DNA of 64,000 nucleotides, from NCBI GenBank assembly GCA_028281025.1, contig JANQKR010000048.1, forward strand, positions 62,001 through 126,000, read 5' to 3'. The translations under genes and the position numbers were made by a program. This document shows, piece after piece, positions 47,499-57,650 of this stretch. The stretch comes from Croceivirga sp. (GTDB lineage: Bacteria; Bacteroidota; Bacteroidia; Flavobacteriales; Flavobacteriaceae). Numbering within the stretch: position 1 is the stretch's first letter; every line of letters begins with the position of its first letter. The notes under the pieces were generated by a model. The model was not told the origin of the DNA. It did no database searches and saw nothing but the letters and a program-made list of their open reading frames with translations.

Positions 47499-50400
47499 AA
47501 AAAATACTTTTAATAATAGTCTTGTTATGTGTAAGTATAAGGCCCTATGCGCAGGATCTGCCCCAAATTGTACCCTTAAGTCCTAACGCTTCATCAATAA
47601 CCAAATATGGGGAAGTGTCCGTAAGTCATTTTACCGGGGTACCCAACATCGCCATTCCCATACATACCATAACCTCTGGCCATCTGGAATTGCCCTTATC
47701 CTTAAGTTACCACGCCGGTGGCAATAAGGTTGAAAGTATCGCTTCCTGGGTAGGTTTGGGATGGTCCTTGGGTTCCATCCCCTCAATCTCTAGAAGTGTC
47801 CGCGGAATTCCCGATGATGGCGCTGGGGGCTATTTCCTCAATTTCAATCCTAATACCACCACCCTCCAGGAAATTGCGGAACTCGATCCCGGTGATGGCC
47901 GTATAGGCATATTTAAGTCCGAACTCTTTGCAGGTCTGACAGATTCCGAACCGGATATTTTTTATTACAACCTACCCAATGGAGGAGGGAAGTTTTTTTA
48001 CAACCAAGAATCCATGCGTTTTGTTACCTATCCCAGATCCAATGTACAGATCCTAATGGAAGGGTATGATTTTAAGGTTATTACACCGGACGGGATAGAA
48101 TACGTCCTGGACGAGGTAGAGACTACAAGAGTAAACAATGATCAGCCCATAAGGAATACATGGTATGCCTCAAAAATGATATCCCCCACCAAAAGGGATA
48201 CCATTTATTTCCGTTATCGCGAGGAAAGCCAGACCACGGAAACAGAAAATGTGGTCACCAGATACCATTATTTGGGTGGTGTAAGCGGTCAAGTACCAGG
48301 TGACAGTGGCCGTTCAACGTCCCTTAATGTCACTTCTGCAAAGGTTATTGATTCGATAGGCTTTAAAAATGGCTGGGTTTTGTTCAACGCGCGAAGTTTG
48401 GAAAGGGAAGATCTTCAAGGCGGATATGGTCTTGATAATATAGAGATTTATAATACAGACAATACCTTGATCAAAAAGTATGAATTTGTGGGCAAATATG
48501 TTTCGGGCAAAGGAAGTCCAATTCTCGGAAGTCCCTGCCGCACTGCCGATTCGTATAGCCGGAAATGGCTGTTTTTGGACAAAATCCGTCAGCTTTCACC
48601 AACGACTACCGAGGTCATGGAACATCAATTTGCTTATGATGAAACCTATGTCCCTCCCTGTAGGACCAGTCCAGCCCAGGATTATTGGGGATTTTACAAT
48701 GGTAAAAACACCAATGTGGACCTTACCCCAACCTATTTCCTTCCCAATGTAAATCCCCCTGCACAGATCATTGCTGCGGACAGGGGCATAGACCCAATCA
48801 AATCCAAATTTGGCATTTTGACCCGAATAACCTATCCGACAAAAGGGTATACGGAATTTGATTTTGAAAATAACATGGCCTATGCCAATGATATCCAAGT
48901 CCAGTATGAAACGATGGATTCCATTATGGAAGCGGGCGACTTCATAGATTTCGACCTACCCCTTCCTGAAACGAATTTGTTTACAAAGACATTCACCATT
49001 GATAACCCTCCCGATCCAATCCTGAACAATGATAATCCGGATGGGGGATCCAATACAAGGTTTACGGTAGGGGACCCAGGATGTGATATAAGTCAGTATG
49101 CCAGTAACTGTGCACGGTTTACGGTAAAGGGACTGACGAATTCCGTTCCAACTACCGACATACATGATTCAAATTCGGGCGGAGGCCATGATAGGGCACT
49201 CTTTTTGCCCAATGGCACCTATGAGCTAAGGGCCAGTTTTAACCAATCGACGCCACAATACGGGGGCTTTTTCTTTATGGCGCAATGGGATATCGTTAAT
49301 ATCACCCAAACAGAGAACAAATATGTTGGGGGGTTGCGTGTAAAAGAGATACGGAGCTATCCCCATGCCTTGGCGCAGCCCATTACCAAAAAGTATCAAT
49401 ATACCACCGAATTTGATTCCATCACATCATCTGGCGATATTTTTAGTACTCCAAACTTTAGCCATTCGACTGAAATAGACTACATCAACAATGAGGGAGC
49501 TGGAGGGGCATTGATTTCCGACCTTTTACGGGTACGGTCTACCAGCAATATGCAACAAGTGAGCCATTCAAGCTCCCCTGTTGGTTATGAAAGGGTTTTT
49601 GAGGAAACCAATGCCCCCAATGAAACCGGGTATACGGAGTACATGTTCTCCAATATCAGGGACGTGTCCGGGGATTACTTTCCCTATCCGCCAAGCGACA
49701 GTAGAGAGGTCTATAGGGGCCAACTTCTGGAAGAGAAGCATTACAAAAGATCGGGGACTGGTTTTGATATGGTCCAAAAAAGGGCCATGGAGTATTCGGA
49801 TGCGCCGTTTATATTTAGCTCGAACATAAAGTATTCCCTGGGCATGAAGTGGGGAAATACCATAATAGCTGCCAATCCTTCCGGCTCAAATGCGATTGCC
49901 CAAGTTTTGGCCAACTACAGTGTCCGTGTAGGTTGGAACAATATAAGCCAAGAGACGGTTACAACCTATCACGAAAATGACTCCATCCAAAAGGTGACCG
50001 ATTATTACTACGACAACTCCAACCATTTGCTGAATACCCGAACGGAAACCAGAAACAGTCTGGGCGAACTGTTAATTTCAACTACCAAGTATCCCCAGGA
50101 CATTACAGTTCCTTCTTCCGCAGTCTCCGGCCTGATAGCACAGAATAGATTGGGGGAGGTAATCGAAACAAAGGGTTATAACGATAGAAATAACAATGGT
50201 CTGGCAGAGGCAGGTGAATTATCGGCCACTCAAGAGAATGTATATACCATATGGGCACCAAATGTGATTTTGCCTGAAAGGGTAAGCACTGCAAAGCAGG
50301 ATAATGGCCTGGAACCCCGGATCATCTACCACGGCTATGATAACAGGGGCAATCCCCTGGAGGTATCCAAGGCCAATGGGCCGCCCATTAGTTATATCTG

Positions 50401-50728
50401 GGGCTATGATGGGCAATACCCTGTGGCCAAGATAGAAAATACCTCCAGAACATTGATAGACGCACTACCGGGTTTTGGTCCTGATTTCGATACCGGTTCC
50501 GGAGGCCTGACCACAGCTCAGGAAAATACGCTCCGTACCCATTCAACCATGAGGGACGCCCTGGTAACCACCTATACCTACGATCCCCTGGTGGGAGTGA
50601 CCGGTATCACCGATCCCAAAGGATATAAGATGACCTATCACTATGACGACTTCAACCGTTTGGAATTCATTCGGGATGAGGATAACAATCTGGTGACCGA
50701 TTATGAATACCACTATAGAGGACAATAA
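47495..50728 (+). CDS. RHS-family secreted protein (first RHS protein of the locus)
   Basis: 1077 residues. Signal peptide (MKKILLIIVLLCVSIRPYAQ). The N-terminal part has the Bacteroidota RHS/SpvB-like opening (GEVSVSHFTGVPNIAIPIHTI, LSLSYHAGGNKV, VGLGWSLGS). The C-terminal part contains YD-type repeats (YDNRGNPLEV, YIWGYDGQYPVAKI, TYTYDPLVGVTGITDPKG, YHYDDFNRLEFIRDEDNN) and ends abruptly at YEYHYRGQ with no variable toxin-like tail. It is therefore an RHS shell without cargo; the second RHS gene supplies the core end and tail. Confidence 0.85.
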   Translation: MKKILLIIVLLCVSIRPYAQDLPQIVPLSPNASSITKYGEVSVSHFTGVPNIAIPIHTITSGHLELPLSLSYHAGGNKVESIASWVGLGWSLGSIPSISRSVRGIPDDGAGGYFLNFNPNTTTLQEIAELDPGDGRIGIFKSELFAGLTDSEPDIFYYNLPNGGGKFFYNQESMRFVTYPRSNVQILMEGYDFKVITPDGIEYVLDEVETTRVNNDQPIRNTWYASKMISPTKRDTIYFRYREESQTTETENVVTRYHYLGGVSGQVPGDSGRSTSLNVTSAKVIDSIGFKNGWVLFNARSLEREDLQGGYGLDNIEIYNTDNTLIKKYEFVGKYVSGKGSPILGSPCRTADSYSRKWLFLDKIRQLSPTTTEVMEHQFAYDETYVPPCRTSPAQDYWGFYNGKNTNVDLTPTYFLPNVNPPAQIIAADRGIDPIKSKFGILTRITYPTKGYTEFDFENNMAYANDIQVQYETMDSIMEAGDFIDFDLPLPETNLFTKTFTIDNPPDPILNNDNPDGGSNTRFTVGDPGCDISQYASNCARFTVKGLTNSVPTTDIHDSNSGGGHDRALFLPNGTYELRASFNQSTPQYGGFFFMAQWDIVNITQTENKYVGGLRVKEIRSYPHALAQPITKKYQYTTEFDSITSSGDIFSTPNFSHSTEIDYINNEGAGGALISDLLRVRSTSNMQQVSHSSSPVGYERVFEETNAPNETGYTEYMFSNIRDVSGDYFPYPPSDSREVYRGQLLEEKHYKRSGTGFDMVQKRAMEYSDAPFIFSSNIKYSLGMKWGNTIIAANPSGSNAIAQVLANYSVRVGWNNISQETVTTYHENDSIQKVTDYYYDNSNHLLNTRTETRNSLGELLISTTKYPQDITVPSSAVSGLIAQNRLGEVIETKGYNDRNNNGLAEAGELSATQENVYTIWAPNVILPERVSTAKQDNGLEPRIIYHGYDNRGNPLEVSKANGPPISYIWGYDGQYPVAKIENTSRTLIDALPGFGPDFDTGSGGLTTAQENTLRTHSTMRDALVTTYTYDPLVGVTGITDPKGYKMTYHYDDFNRLEFIRDEDNNLVTDYEYHYRGQ

Positions 50729-50744
50729 ACTTAAAGAATACAGA

Positions 50745-51206
50745 ATGAAAATACAGAATCCAACCTTCAAGCTACCAAATGTACTGCTGATTGCGTGTCT
50801 ACTGGTACTATCATATGCCTCGCACGGCCAACAAGGGAACCCTACGGCCATTATAGGGGGGTGGTCCTTAAACTACGACCTGACCCTGGCCGATGTATCG
50901 GGCAAGGGAATACAAGACTATCAAAAGGTGAGTGGCACGTTACAGAACCGGATGCGGCAGTTTTTGAACGGCAGGCTGTTCGACTTCCATAACAACGGCC
51001 AATTTACCATCACCAATACCGACGGCACGGTGCTTTTGGGTAGCTGGGCCCTTAATGAATTGAACCTTTTGGCCATGATCGATGGAAACGGCGTACAGGT
51101 TGACTATATGGCCAACCTGGATGGAAACCTACTCATACTTGTACCGCAGGGCGCGGCCATGAAAGACGTGCTGTTTAAAAGGCTCTTTTTTAACAGGGTC
51201 AGGTAA
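50745..51206 (+). CDS. small secreted lipocalin-like protein inside the RHS locus
   Basis: 153 residues from ATG 50745; an in-frame ATG at 50703 overlaps the RHS gene and adds 14 residues before the signal peptide. Signal segment about 13-28 (LLIACLLVLSYASHG). The mature part (IIGGWSLNYDLTL, FDFHNNGQFTITNTDG, LLGSWALNELNLL) has the strand order of small lipocalin-like proteins. It lies between two RHS genes, 16 bases after one and 55 before the other. Function unknown; it could be a chaperone or assembly factor. Confidence 0.65.
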   Translation: MKIQNPTFKLPNVLLIACLLVLSYASHGQQGNPTAIIGGWSLNYDLTLADVSGKGIQDYQKVSGTLQNRMRQFLNGRLFDFHNNGQFTITNTDGTVLLGSWALNELNLLAMIDGNGVQVDYMANLDGNLLILVPQGAAMKDVLFKRLFFNRVR

Positions 51207-51261
51207 CACAGGTTCCTTGGCCTTGAGCAGAAAAAACCACTCATAACTATAAAGAACAAAA

Positions 51262-54200
51262 ATGAAAAACAGTTCCCATACCAACACATACCACAAAATG
51301 CTCCCGATTCTTGCAGTCATGATACTGTTTGCTTACAACGACCTTTATGGCCAGTTGATTGGCGATACATCGGTAAACCTGGGTGATGTAGAAACTTATA
51401 CCCTTAACAGAGGTGATGTCACCTATGCCGAATGGGATGCGGGAGGGGTAATCACAAGTTCGAACAACACCAGCGCCACGGTACGATGGAACATTCCAGG
51501 TACTCAGCCCTTGGTAGTTGTATACGAGACTATGGGCGTCGGCGGAAATTTTTCGATAGTTGAAATTGACGTAACGGTTGCATCCGTGCCTACTCCCGTA
51601 CCTGGTGCCCCGTCCATATCCAACAATGGCTGTGGCCAGGCCTTGCTCACGCGAAACGGCTCACCACCAGAGGATGTTGACTGGTACTGGCAGGGAAAGG
51701 ACAGCAACGGCACCCATATCAATAGGGGAAAGGGTACCACCTTTGTCGCCAATGAGGGTACGGGAACCTATTATATCCGGGCCTACCATACCGGCAGTGC
51801 CCAATGGAGCACAAGCTCCGGGTCGCGTTATGTTTCCATCGTCAACCTTGGTGCAGGGTCCATTACCGGGACCCAGACCATTTGTTACAATGGCAATCCC
51901 ATTGCGCTTGGCAATAGTGCTTCGGCCAGTGGTGTCAGTGGGAGTGTTGCCTACCAATGGCAATATTCCAACACCGGCAGCAGTGGTTGGACGAACATCA
52001 GTGGAGCCACCGACACCACATATGATCCCCCTTCAGGGCTTACGGTTTCAAGATCGTACCGTAGGCGTGCCCAATGTGCATCCCAGACCAGATATACGGA
52101 TCCTGTAACGGTGACTGTTCGCCCAACGCTTACGCCGGGGAGCATCAACGGGACACATACCATCATATTTGGAGGGAACCCGAATACCTTGGGGAGTAGT
52201 GCCTTGCCCAGTGGAGGCAATGGGAGCTACAGCTACCAATGGCAGGAATCCACCACTGGAGCCGGTGGCTGGACCAACATCAACGGGGCCACGGACGCCA
52301 CTTATGACCCCCCACCAGGGCTTGCCGCCTCAAGATGGTACCGCAGGGGTGCGACATCCTGTAACGAGACCAAATACACAGATCCTGTAACGGTGACCGT
52401 GAATCCCTTGTTCAATCCCGGGAGTATTACAGGTACACAGATAATAGTATATAATGGCAACCCGGACATCTTGGAAAATAACAGTTTCCCCAGTGGGGGC
52501 GATGGCAACTACAGTTATCAATGGCAGTACTCCTACAGTGGCAGCGGTCCCTGGTCCGACATTGAAGAGGCCACTTTAGCCAGCTATGACCCTCCTGCGG
52601 GGATTACCTCTTCCCTATGGTATAGAAGGAGCGTTGTATCCTTTGGGCAGACCAAATACAGCAATTTGGTTGAGGTGACGGTAAACCCATTGTTCAATCC
52701 GGGCAGCATCTCGGGAACGGACACCATTTGCCATGGTGTGGACCCAGATATTTTGGGCAATAGCGCATCGGCCAGTGGGGGCGATGGCAACTATGCCTAC
52801 CAGTGGCAATACTCCGACGATGGCAGTAGTGGCTGGACCGACATCAATGGGGCCACTGCCAGCATCCATAATCCTCCCGTGGGATTGACGGCTTCCCGAT
52901 GGTACCGTAGGCGTGCCATGTCCTTTGGAGAGACCAAGTACAGTAATTCGGTCGCGATAACCGTCACACCGGCCTTATCCACCCCTATCTTGGCCTCTAC
53001 GGTCAACAATTGTGGAGAGACCGTCCTTACCATGGGCACTGCACCGACGGGTGAGATCTGGTATTGGCAGAACACCTTTGGGGGCAAAAGCACCTCCAAT
53101 GCTGCAAGCTCGGTAACCAGGACCAGTGGGACGGTATACTATCTTAGGGCAAGGAGCGATAGTGAAGACTGCTGGGGCACATCATTGACCATAGACTATA
53201 CGGTCAACCAAAATGTAACCTGGTATGCCGATACGGATGGTGATGGTTTTGGAGACCCCAATGTATTCGTTCAGAACTGCTCCCAACCGGCAGGTTATGT
53301 TACGGACGACACCGACTGCAATGATAATGATGGAAGCGTACATGTGGAGACCACATGGTATCTGGATGCCGATGGTGATGGCCACGCTTCGGACAGTAGA
53401 TTGAACTGTGGCAGTCCGGGAGTAGGATGGACCGACCAGCCAATGAATGTTGATGATTGTAACGATAGTGCCCATTCCCCTGCCAACGATTGTTCCGTGC
53501 CAACCGATCCTTTAGATCAGAACTATGTCTATACCCGCACGTATCAAGGGCGGACACAGCAGCCCTACGTAGGGTATTTTGTGGAGCACGACTCCCTAGT
53601 ACAGCACATCACCTATTTTGATGGTCTGGGCAGGCCTATGCAGGAAACTGCCATAAAACAGACCCCAAAAGATGGAAATGGAGTGGCCTATGATATCGTG
53701 ACCCATATTGCGTACGACGATTATGGTCGGCAGGCGATGGAATGGTTGCCCTATCCCGATTTAAATGCCGCTACGGCCATGGGCTCGTACCGCCCCAATA
53801 CCGCCCAAGCGGTGGAAATGGCCACCAAGCAATACTATAGTGACCATTATGCCAATGATTTTCAGGGGATTATGAATGTTGCGGACATTACGGCCTATTC
53901 GGAAAAGGAATTTGAACCCTCTCCCCTGAACCGGGTTCAAAAACAGGCTGCCCCTGGTCATGATTGGGCCATGGGCCAGGGCCATGAGATCGTATTGGAC
54001 TATGCTACGAACAATAGTGGCGATGAGGTAAGGCAATTTGAAGTTACGGTTGTCCCCGTAACCCAGAATACGGTTACGACCTATGTTCCCTCCTTGATTG
54101 AAAATGGGGATTATGGGGTGAGGGAACTCTTTAAAAACAGTACCTATGACGAAAACTATACTACGGACAAGAACCATTCCGTGGAAGAGTTCACCAACAA

Positions 54201-57200
54201 ACAAGGTCAGGTGGTATTGAAGCGGACCTATGCGGACATCCCTCCCATGGACAGGAACGGGGATGGGGACACGCTGGACCCTGGGGAGGAAGCCCGACCC
54301 GAGGAACGGCACGATACCTACTATGTTTACGACGACCATGGGAACCTTAGTTATGTACTACCGCCCAAGATGGAGGGTAGCTCGGCTACCCTGGCGGAAA
54401 TCAACAGTGCCATGGACGAACTGGGGTATCAGTATGTCTATGACCACCGCAACCGTTTGGTGGAGAAAAAATTACCTGGGAAAGGCTGGGAACACATTGT
54501 GTACAATAAACTGGACCAGCCCATTATGACCCAGGACAGTGTACAGCGGGTCACAGGCGAGTGGCTCTTTACCAAATACGATGCCTTTGGCCGAGTGGCC
54601 TATACGGGCAAGGCCATTGATGGTCGAGGCCGTACACAATTAAAGGAGGATGCCGATGCGGTGGCCGACGACCCAAACCAAAAGCTATGGGTAGAGGCGG
54701 CTAGCTTCACCAACGGCGGCATCGATATTGGCTATGGCAACACGGCTTACCCGACAGCAACGGTTACCGAGGTCTTGACCGTTAACTATTATGATGGTTA
54801 TAGCTTTGACCTGGCCAACGAACCAGCACCACCATCCAGGGTTTTCTTTGAACCGTTGGATGACCGTACACAGGGTCTCGCCACAGGTACCAAGGTCAGG
54901 GTACTCGATGTCTCACCCGCGAGGTGGATTACGACCGTGACGCGATATGACGCCAAGGGCAGGTCGATTTATACCTATTCGGAAAATGAATACTTGGCCA
55001 CTGTGGATTTAGTAACCACGGATATGGACTTTGTGGGCCGTCCCCAAAAGGTACGTACCGCCCATACCCGCAACGGGACCACAATTGTGACGTTGGACAA
55101 TTTCACTTACGATCATGTGGGGCGCCTACTTACCCAAACGCAGTGTATTGGGGATGGGACTATGGGAGATAGCTGTGATGGCGTTGTGGATGGTGAAGGT
55201 GTGGGGATTGACCCCATAATCAATGACCCCCTGGTGGACAAGGATAGGGTGGCCACCCTTAACATCACTTTAAGGGCACCCCAAGGACAAAGTGTTATTT
55301 TAAGGCCAGGACTTAGCGGATCGGCAACATTGCGCGTAGATCCGAATGCCACCCCAGGCGGAACGGGAAGTCCAGCGACCAGCGCGGAGGAATTGATCGT
55401 TTATAACGATTATGATGCCCTGGGCCAATTGGTACAAAAAAAGGTAGGGGGTGACCCCGGAACGGACTTTAATACTACTTCTGGACTACAGACCGTGGAT
55501 TATGCCTATAATGTAAGGAATTGGCTACGTTCCATATCCTCGAAGAACGCCGACGGCTCCGAGGGATTGTTCCAATTTGGGATAAACTATAATACCGTAT
55601 CGCACGGTGGGACACCGCTCTACAACGGCAACATTGCCGAGACGGAATGGAGGACAGCAAATGCCGATAACTCATTGAGGTGGTACAGACATGGATATGA
55701 TGCGATGAACAGGCTTGTATCGTCCATCGACAATACCGCCGATCAGCGTTATAGCCTATCGAACGTATCATACGACAAGAACGGGAACGTGCTTGGCCTG
55801 ACAAGGAAGGGGCATTTGAACAGCGGGGGAAGTTCCTTCGGCAACATGGACGTGCTGGGCTATGTCTATGACAACGGTAACAAAGTACTCCGTATCAACG
55901 ATAGCGGTAACGACACCTATGGTTTCAGGGACGGTACGAACACCAATGACGACTTTGAATATGATCCGAACGGCAATCTAAAAATTGACCGTAACAAGGG
56001 CATCAACTCGATAACGTACAACCATTTGGACATGCCCACCTTGGTGGACTTCGGGGCGACGGGCAACATAGCGATGGTCTATGCCGCCGATGGTACGAAA
56101 CTCAAGAAAACGGCCAGTAACGGTACGGTAACGGAATACGCCAACGGGTATGTGTACGAGGGAGGCCAGTTGCAGTTCTTCAACCATCCAGAGGGCTATG
56201 TCCATAAGGATGGCAACGACTTCAAGTACGTGTACCAGTTCCGGGATCATGTGGACAACATCCGCTTGAGTTATACGGATAACAACGGCACTTTGGAGAT
56301 CGTGGAGGAGAACAATTTTTATCCATTCGGTGGAAAGATGAAGGGGTACAATACCAACGTATCTCCATTGGGCAACAGTACCGCACAGCGATGGAAGTTT
56401 GGTGGTATGGAGCTTGACAATAGCCTGAACGAAGCCATGGGAACTTACGATTTCGGGGCAAGGACATACGACCCATGGGGCATACGTTGGTGGAACATCG
56501 ATCCGTTGGCGGAGGAGATGAGAAGGCACTCACCATACAACTATGCCTTCAATAACCCCGTGTTCTTCCTTGATCCCGATGGGATGATGCCTTGTGAGAA
56601 TGGGGATTGCCCTGAAGGGCCCAAAACTGAAGAAGAATCTAGAAGTACCCAAGCAACGGGTAGTGCTCAAGGTACACACTCAGTAGAAACTGATAGTAGC
56701 TTTAGATTTTATGGCTACAAAGCAGAAGGACAGGTAGAGGGGGAATATGGGAAAATAAGTGGTAGCATATCAGGTTTTAGTGCTGGATATGAAGGAGAAA
56801 CTGAACCAGGTGGTGCGCATGGAAGTGCCAGTATCTATGGAGTAGCTGCTGAAGCAGAAGCTAGATTAGGAACAGAAGATAACAATATTGCAGTTGAAGG
56901 AGAAGGAAGTGCATTCAAAGCAGAAGTTAGCGGGGATATTGGTCTTTATACAGGAGAAAATGGAAAAATTGGTGGTGAGATTGGCGCAGAGGCAGGAGCG
57001 TATGCCCTTGAAGGGGATGTCACCCCATCAATATCAATAGGCGGTCTTAAAATAGGTTTTACAATTGGAGGATCTGTTGGGAGTGCTCATGCGGGAGGCA
57101 GAATGGCGGGCACTTATAATAAGGAAACCAAAGAAGGAGAAGCGACATTTATGTTTCATGCTGGTTTGGGAGCTGGTGCAAAAATTGGTTTTTCAATTTC

Positions 57201-57237
57201 CAATACCAGTCAGGAAGTGAATAGAAAGAGGAAATAA
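51262..57237 (+). CDS. large RHS-repeat protein with Ig-like repeats and glycine-rich C-terminal tail
   Basis: 1991 residues. Signal segment about 13-30. Four Ig/PKD-like repeats of exactly 94 residues (starts 199, 293, 387, 481; each GSIxGT, YxYQWQ, SRWYRR). Residues about 650-745 have two DxDGDGxG/TDCND metal-binding units. A DUF6443-like region follows (about 752-880), then RHS repeats. The core ends near 1774 with YDFGARTYDPWGIRWWNIDP, NPVFFLDPDGM. The last about 217 residues are unlike the core: low-complexity, rich in Gly, Glu and Ala (GEIGAEAGAY, GAGAKIGFS), encoded by more AT-rich DNA, as in exchangeable polymorphic-toxin tails. No known catalytic motif is visible in it. Confidence 0.85.
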   Translation: MKNSSHTNTYHKMLPILAVMILFAYNDLYGQLIGDTSVNLGDVETYTLNRGDVTYAEWDAGGVITSSNNTSATVRWNIPGTQPLVVVYETMGVGGNFSIVEIDVTVASVPTPVPGAPSISNNGCGQALLTRNGSPPEDVDWYWQGKDSNGTHINRGKGTTFVANEGTGTYYIRAYHTGSAQWSTSSGSRYVSIVNLGAGSITGTQTICYNGNPIALGNSASASGVSGSVAYQWQYSNTGSSGWTNISGATDTTYDPPSGLTVSRSYRRRAQCASQTRYTDPVTVTVRPTLTPGSINGTHTIIFGGNPNTLGSSALPSGGNGSYSYQWQESTTGAGGWTNINGATDATYDPPPGLAASRWYRRGATSCNETKYTDPVTVTVNPLFNPGSITGTQIIVYNGNPDILENNSFPSGGDGNYSYQWQYSYSGSGPWSDIEEATLASYDPPAGITSSLWYRRSVVSFGQTKYSNLVEVTVNPLFNPGSISGTDTICHGVDPDILGNSASASGGDGNYAYQWQYSDDGSSGWTDINGATASIHNPPVGLTASRWYRRRAMSFGETKYSNSVAITVTPALSTPILASTVNNCGETVLTMGTAPTGEIWYWQNTFGGKSTSNAASSVTRTSGTVYYLRARSDSEDCWGTSLTIDYTVNQNVTWYADTDGDGFGDPNVFVQNCSQPAGYVTDDTDCNDNDGSVHVETTWYLDADGDGHASDSRLNCGSPGVGWTDQPMNVDDCNDSAHSPANDCSVPTDPLDQNYVYTRTYQGRTQQPYVGYFVEHDSLVQHITYFDGLGRPMQETAIKQTPKDGNGVAYDIVTHIAYDDYGRQAMEWLPYPDLNAATAMGSYRPNTAQAVEMATKQYYSDHYANDFQGIMNVADITAYSEKEFEPSPLNRVQKQAAPGHDWAMGQGHEIVLDYATNNSGDEVRQFEVTVVPVTQNTVTTYVPSLIENGDYGVRELFKNSTYDENYTTDKNHSVEEFTNKQGQVVLKRTYADIPPMDRNGDGDTLDPGEEARPEERHDTYYVYDDHGNLSYVLPPKMEGSSATLAEINSAMDELGYQYVYDHRNRLVEKKLPGKGWEHIVYNKLDQPIMTQDSVQRVTGEWLFTKYDAFGRVAYTGKAIDGRGRTQLKEDADAVADDPNQKLWVEAASFTNGGIDIGYGNTAYPTATVTEVLTVNYYDGYSFDLANEPAPPSRVFFEPLDDRTQGLATGTKVRVLDVSPARWITTVTRYDAKGRSIYTYSENEYLATVDLVTTDMDFVGRPQKVRTAHTRNGTTIVTLDNFTYDHVGRLLTQTQCIGDGTMGDSCDGVVDGEGVGIDPIINDPLVDKDRVATLNITLRAPQGQSVILRPGLSGSATLRVDPNATPGGTGSPATSAEELIVYNDYDALGQLVQKKVGGDPGTDFNTTSGLQTVDYAYNVRNWLRSISSKNADGSEGLFQFGINYNTVSHGGTPLYNGNIAETEWRTANADNSLRWYRHGYDAMNRLVSSIDNTADQRYSLSNVSYDKNGNVLGLTRKGHLNSGGSSFGNMDVLGYVYDNGNKVLRINDSGNDTYGFRDGTNTNDDFEYDPNGNLKIDRNKGINSITYNHLDMPTLVDFGATGNIAMVYAADGTKLKKTASNGTVTEYANGYVYEGGQLQFFNHPEGYVHKDGNDFKYVYQFRDHVDNIRLSYTDNNGTLEIVEENNFYPFGGKMKGYNTNVSPLGNSTAQRWKFGGMELDNSLNEAMGTYDFGARTYDPWGIRWWNIDPLAEEMRRHSPYNYAFNNPVFFLDPDGMMPCENGDCPEGPKTEEESRSTQATGSAQGTHSVETDSSFRFYGYKAEGQVEGEYGKISGSISGFSAGYEGETEPGGAHGSASIYGVAAEAEARLGTEDNNIAVEGEGSAFKAEVSGDIGLYTGENGKIGGEIGAEAGAYALEGDVTPSISIGGLKIGFTIGGSVGSAHAGGRMAGTYNKETKEGEATFMFHAGLGAGAKIGFSISNTSQEVNRKRK
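51856..52983 (+). repeat. four in-frame tandem repeats of 282 bp (94 residues) in the RHS gene
   Basis: Repeat starts at residues 199, 293, 387 and 481 of the RHS protein, spacing 94 residues each time. Shared features are GSIxGT, GNSxSxSGGxG, YxYQWQYS, GWTxIxGAT, DPPxGL, SRWYRR and KYxDxVxVTV. Equal spacing argues for recent tandem expansion or active recombination. Confidence 0.8.
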
Positions 57238-57244
57238 CAAAGGA

Positions 57245-57610
57245 ATGATTTTTATTTATGTTCTATTTTTTGCGATTTTGAATCTTTTGATTTTTTCGTA
57301 TTTGACAAAAAAAATACCGTTAAGCGTTGGTATGAGGATTGGCTTAATTCTTCTGCTCATAGTTATGGTAGCGCTACATTTTTTGGATTTTTGGAAAACA
57401 TCGATTTCTGACCAGAACTTTTACCAACTAGTGATTTTTAGTGCCATTCTTTTCATATTCCATTTTGGGAGTGAATTACCTATTTTGGTAATGAAAAAAA
57501 TAAATCCAAAATTTGAAAATCATTTGGCATTTTCGGGGTTCAATTTTATGAGGTTTTATCTGGTATACGTATTGGTGTATTTATCTCAATTAATTTATTT
57601 GCTCCATTAA
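57245..57610 (+). CDS. small polytopic membrane protein, candidate immunity protein
   Basis: 121 residues with about four membrane segments (about 2-20, 27-45, 56-75, 98-118). It begins 7 bases after the RHS gene that carries the exchangeable-type tail, in AT-rich DNA like that tail, and has no motif known to me. In polymorphic toxin loci the gene directly after the toxin usually encodes immunity; a membrane immunity protein would suit a membrane-acting toxin tail. That is inference from position only. Confidence 0.6.
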   Translation: MIFIYVLFFAILNLLIFSYLTKKIPLSVGMRIGLILLLIVMVALHFLDFWKTSISDQNFYQLVIFSAILFIFHFGSELPILVMKKINPKFENHLAFSGFNFMRFYLVYVLVYLSQLIYLLH

Positions 57611-57650
57611 CAATCAATTGGTTTAAAGAGGATTTTAATACAAACTGTGT

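Noticed and set aside
53182-54339. Long antisense frames inside the RHS gene
   Set aside because: Mirror of biased codon use in the real gene; no start context or domain pattern.
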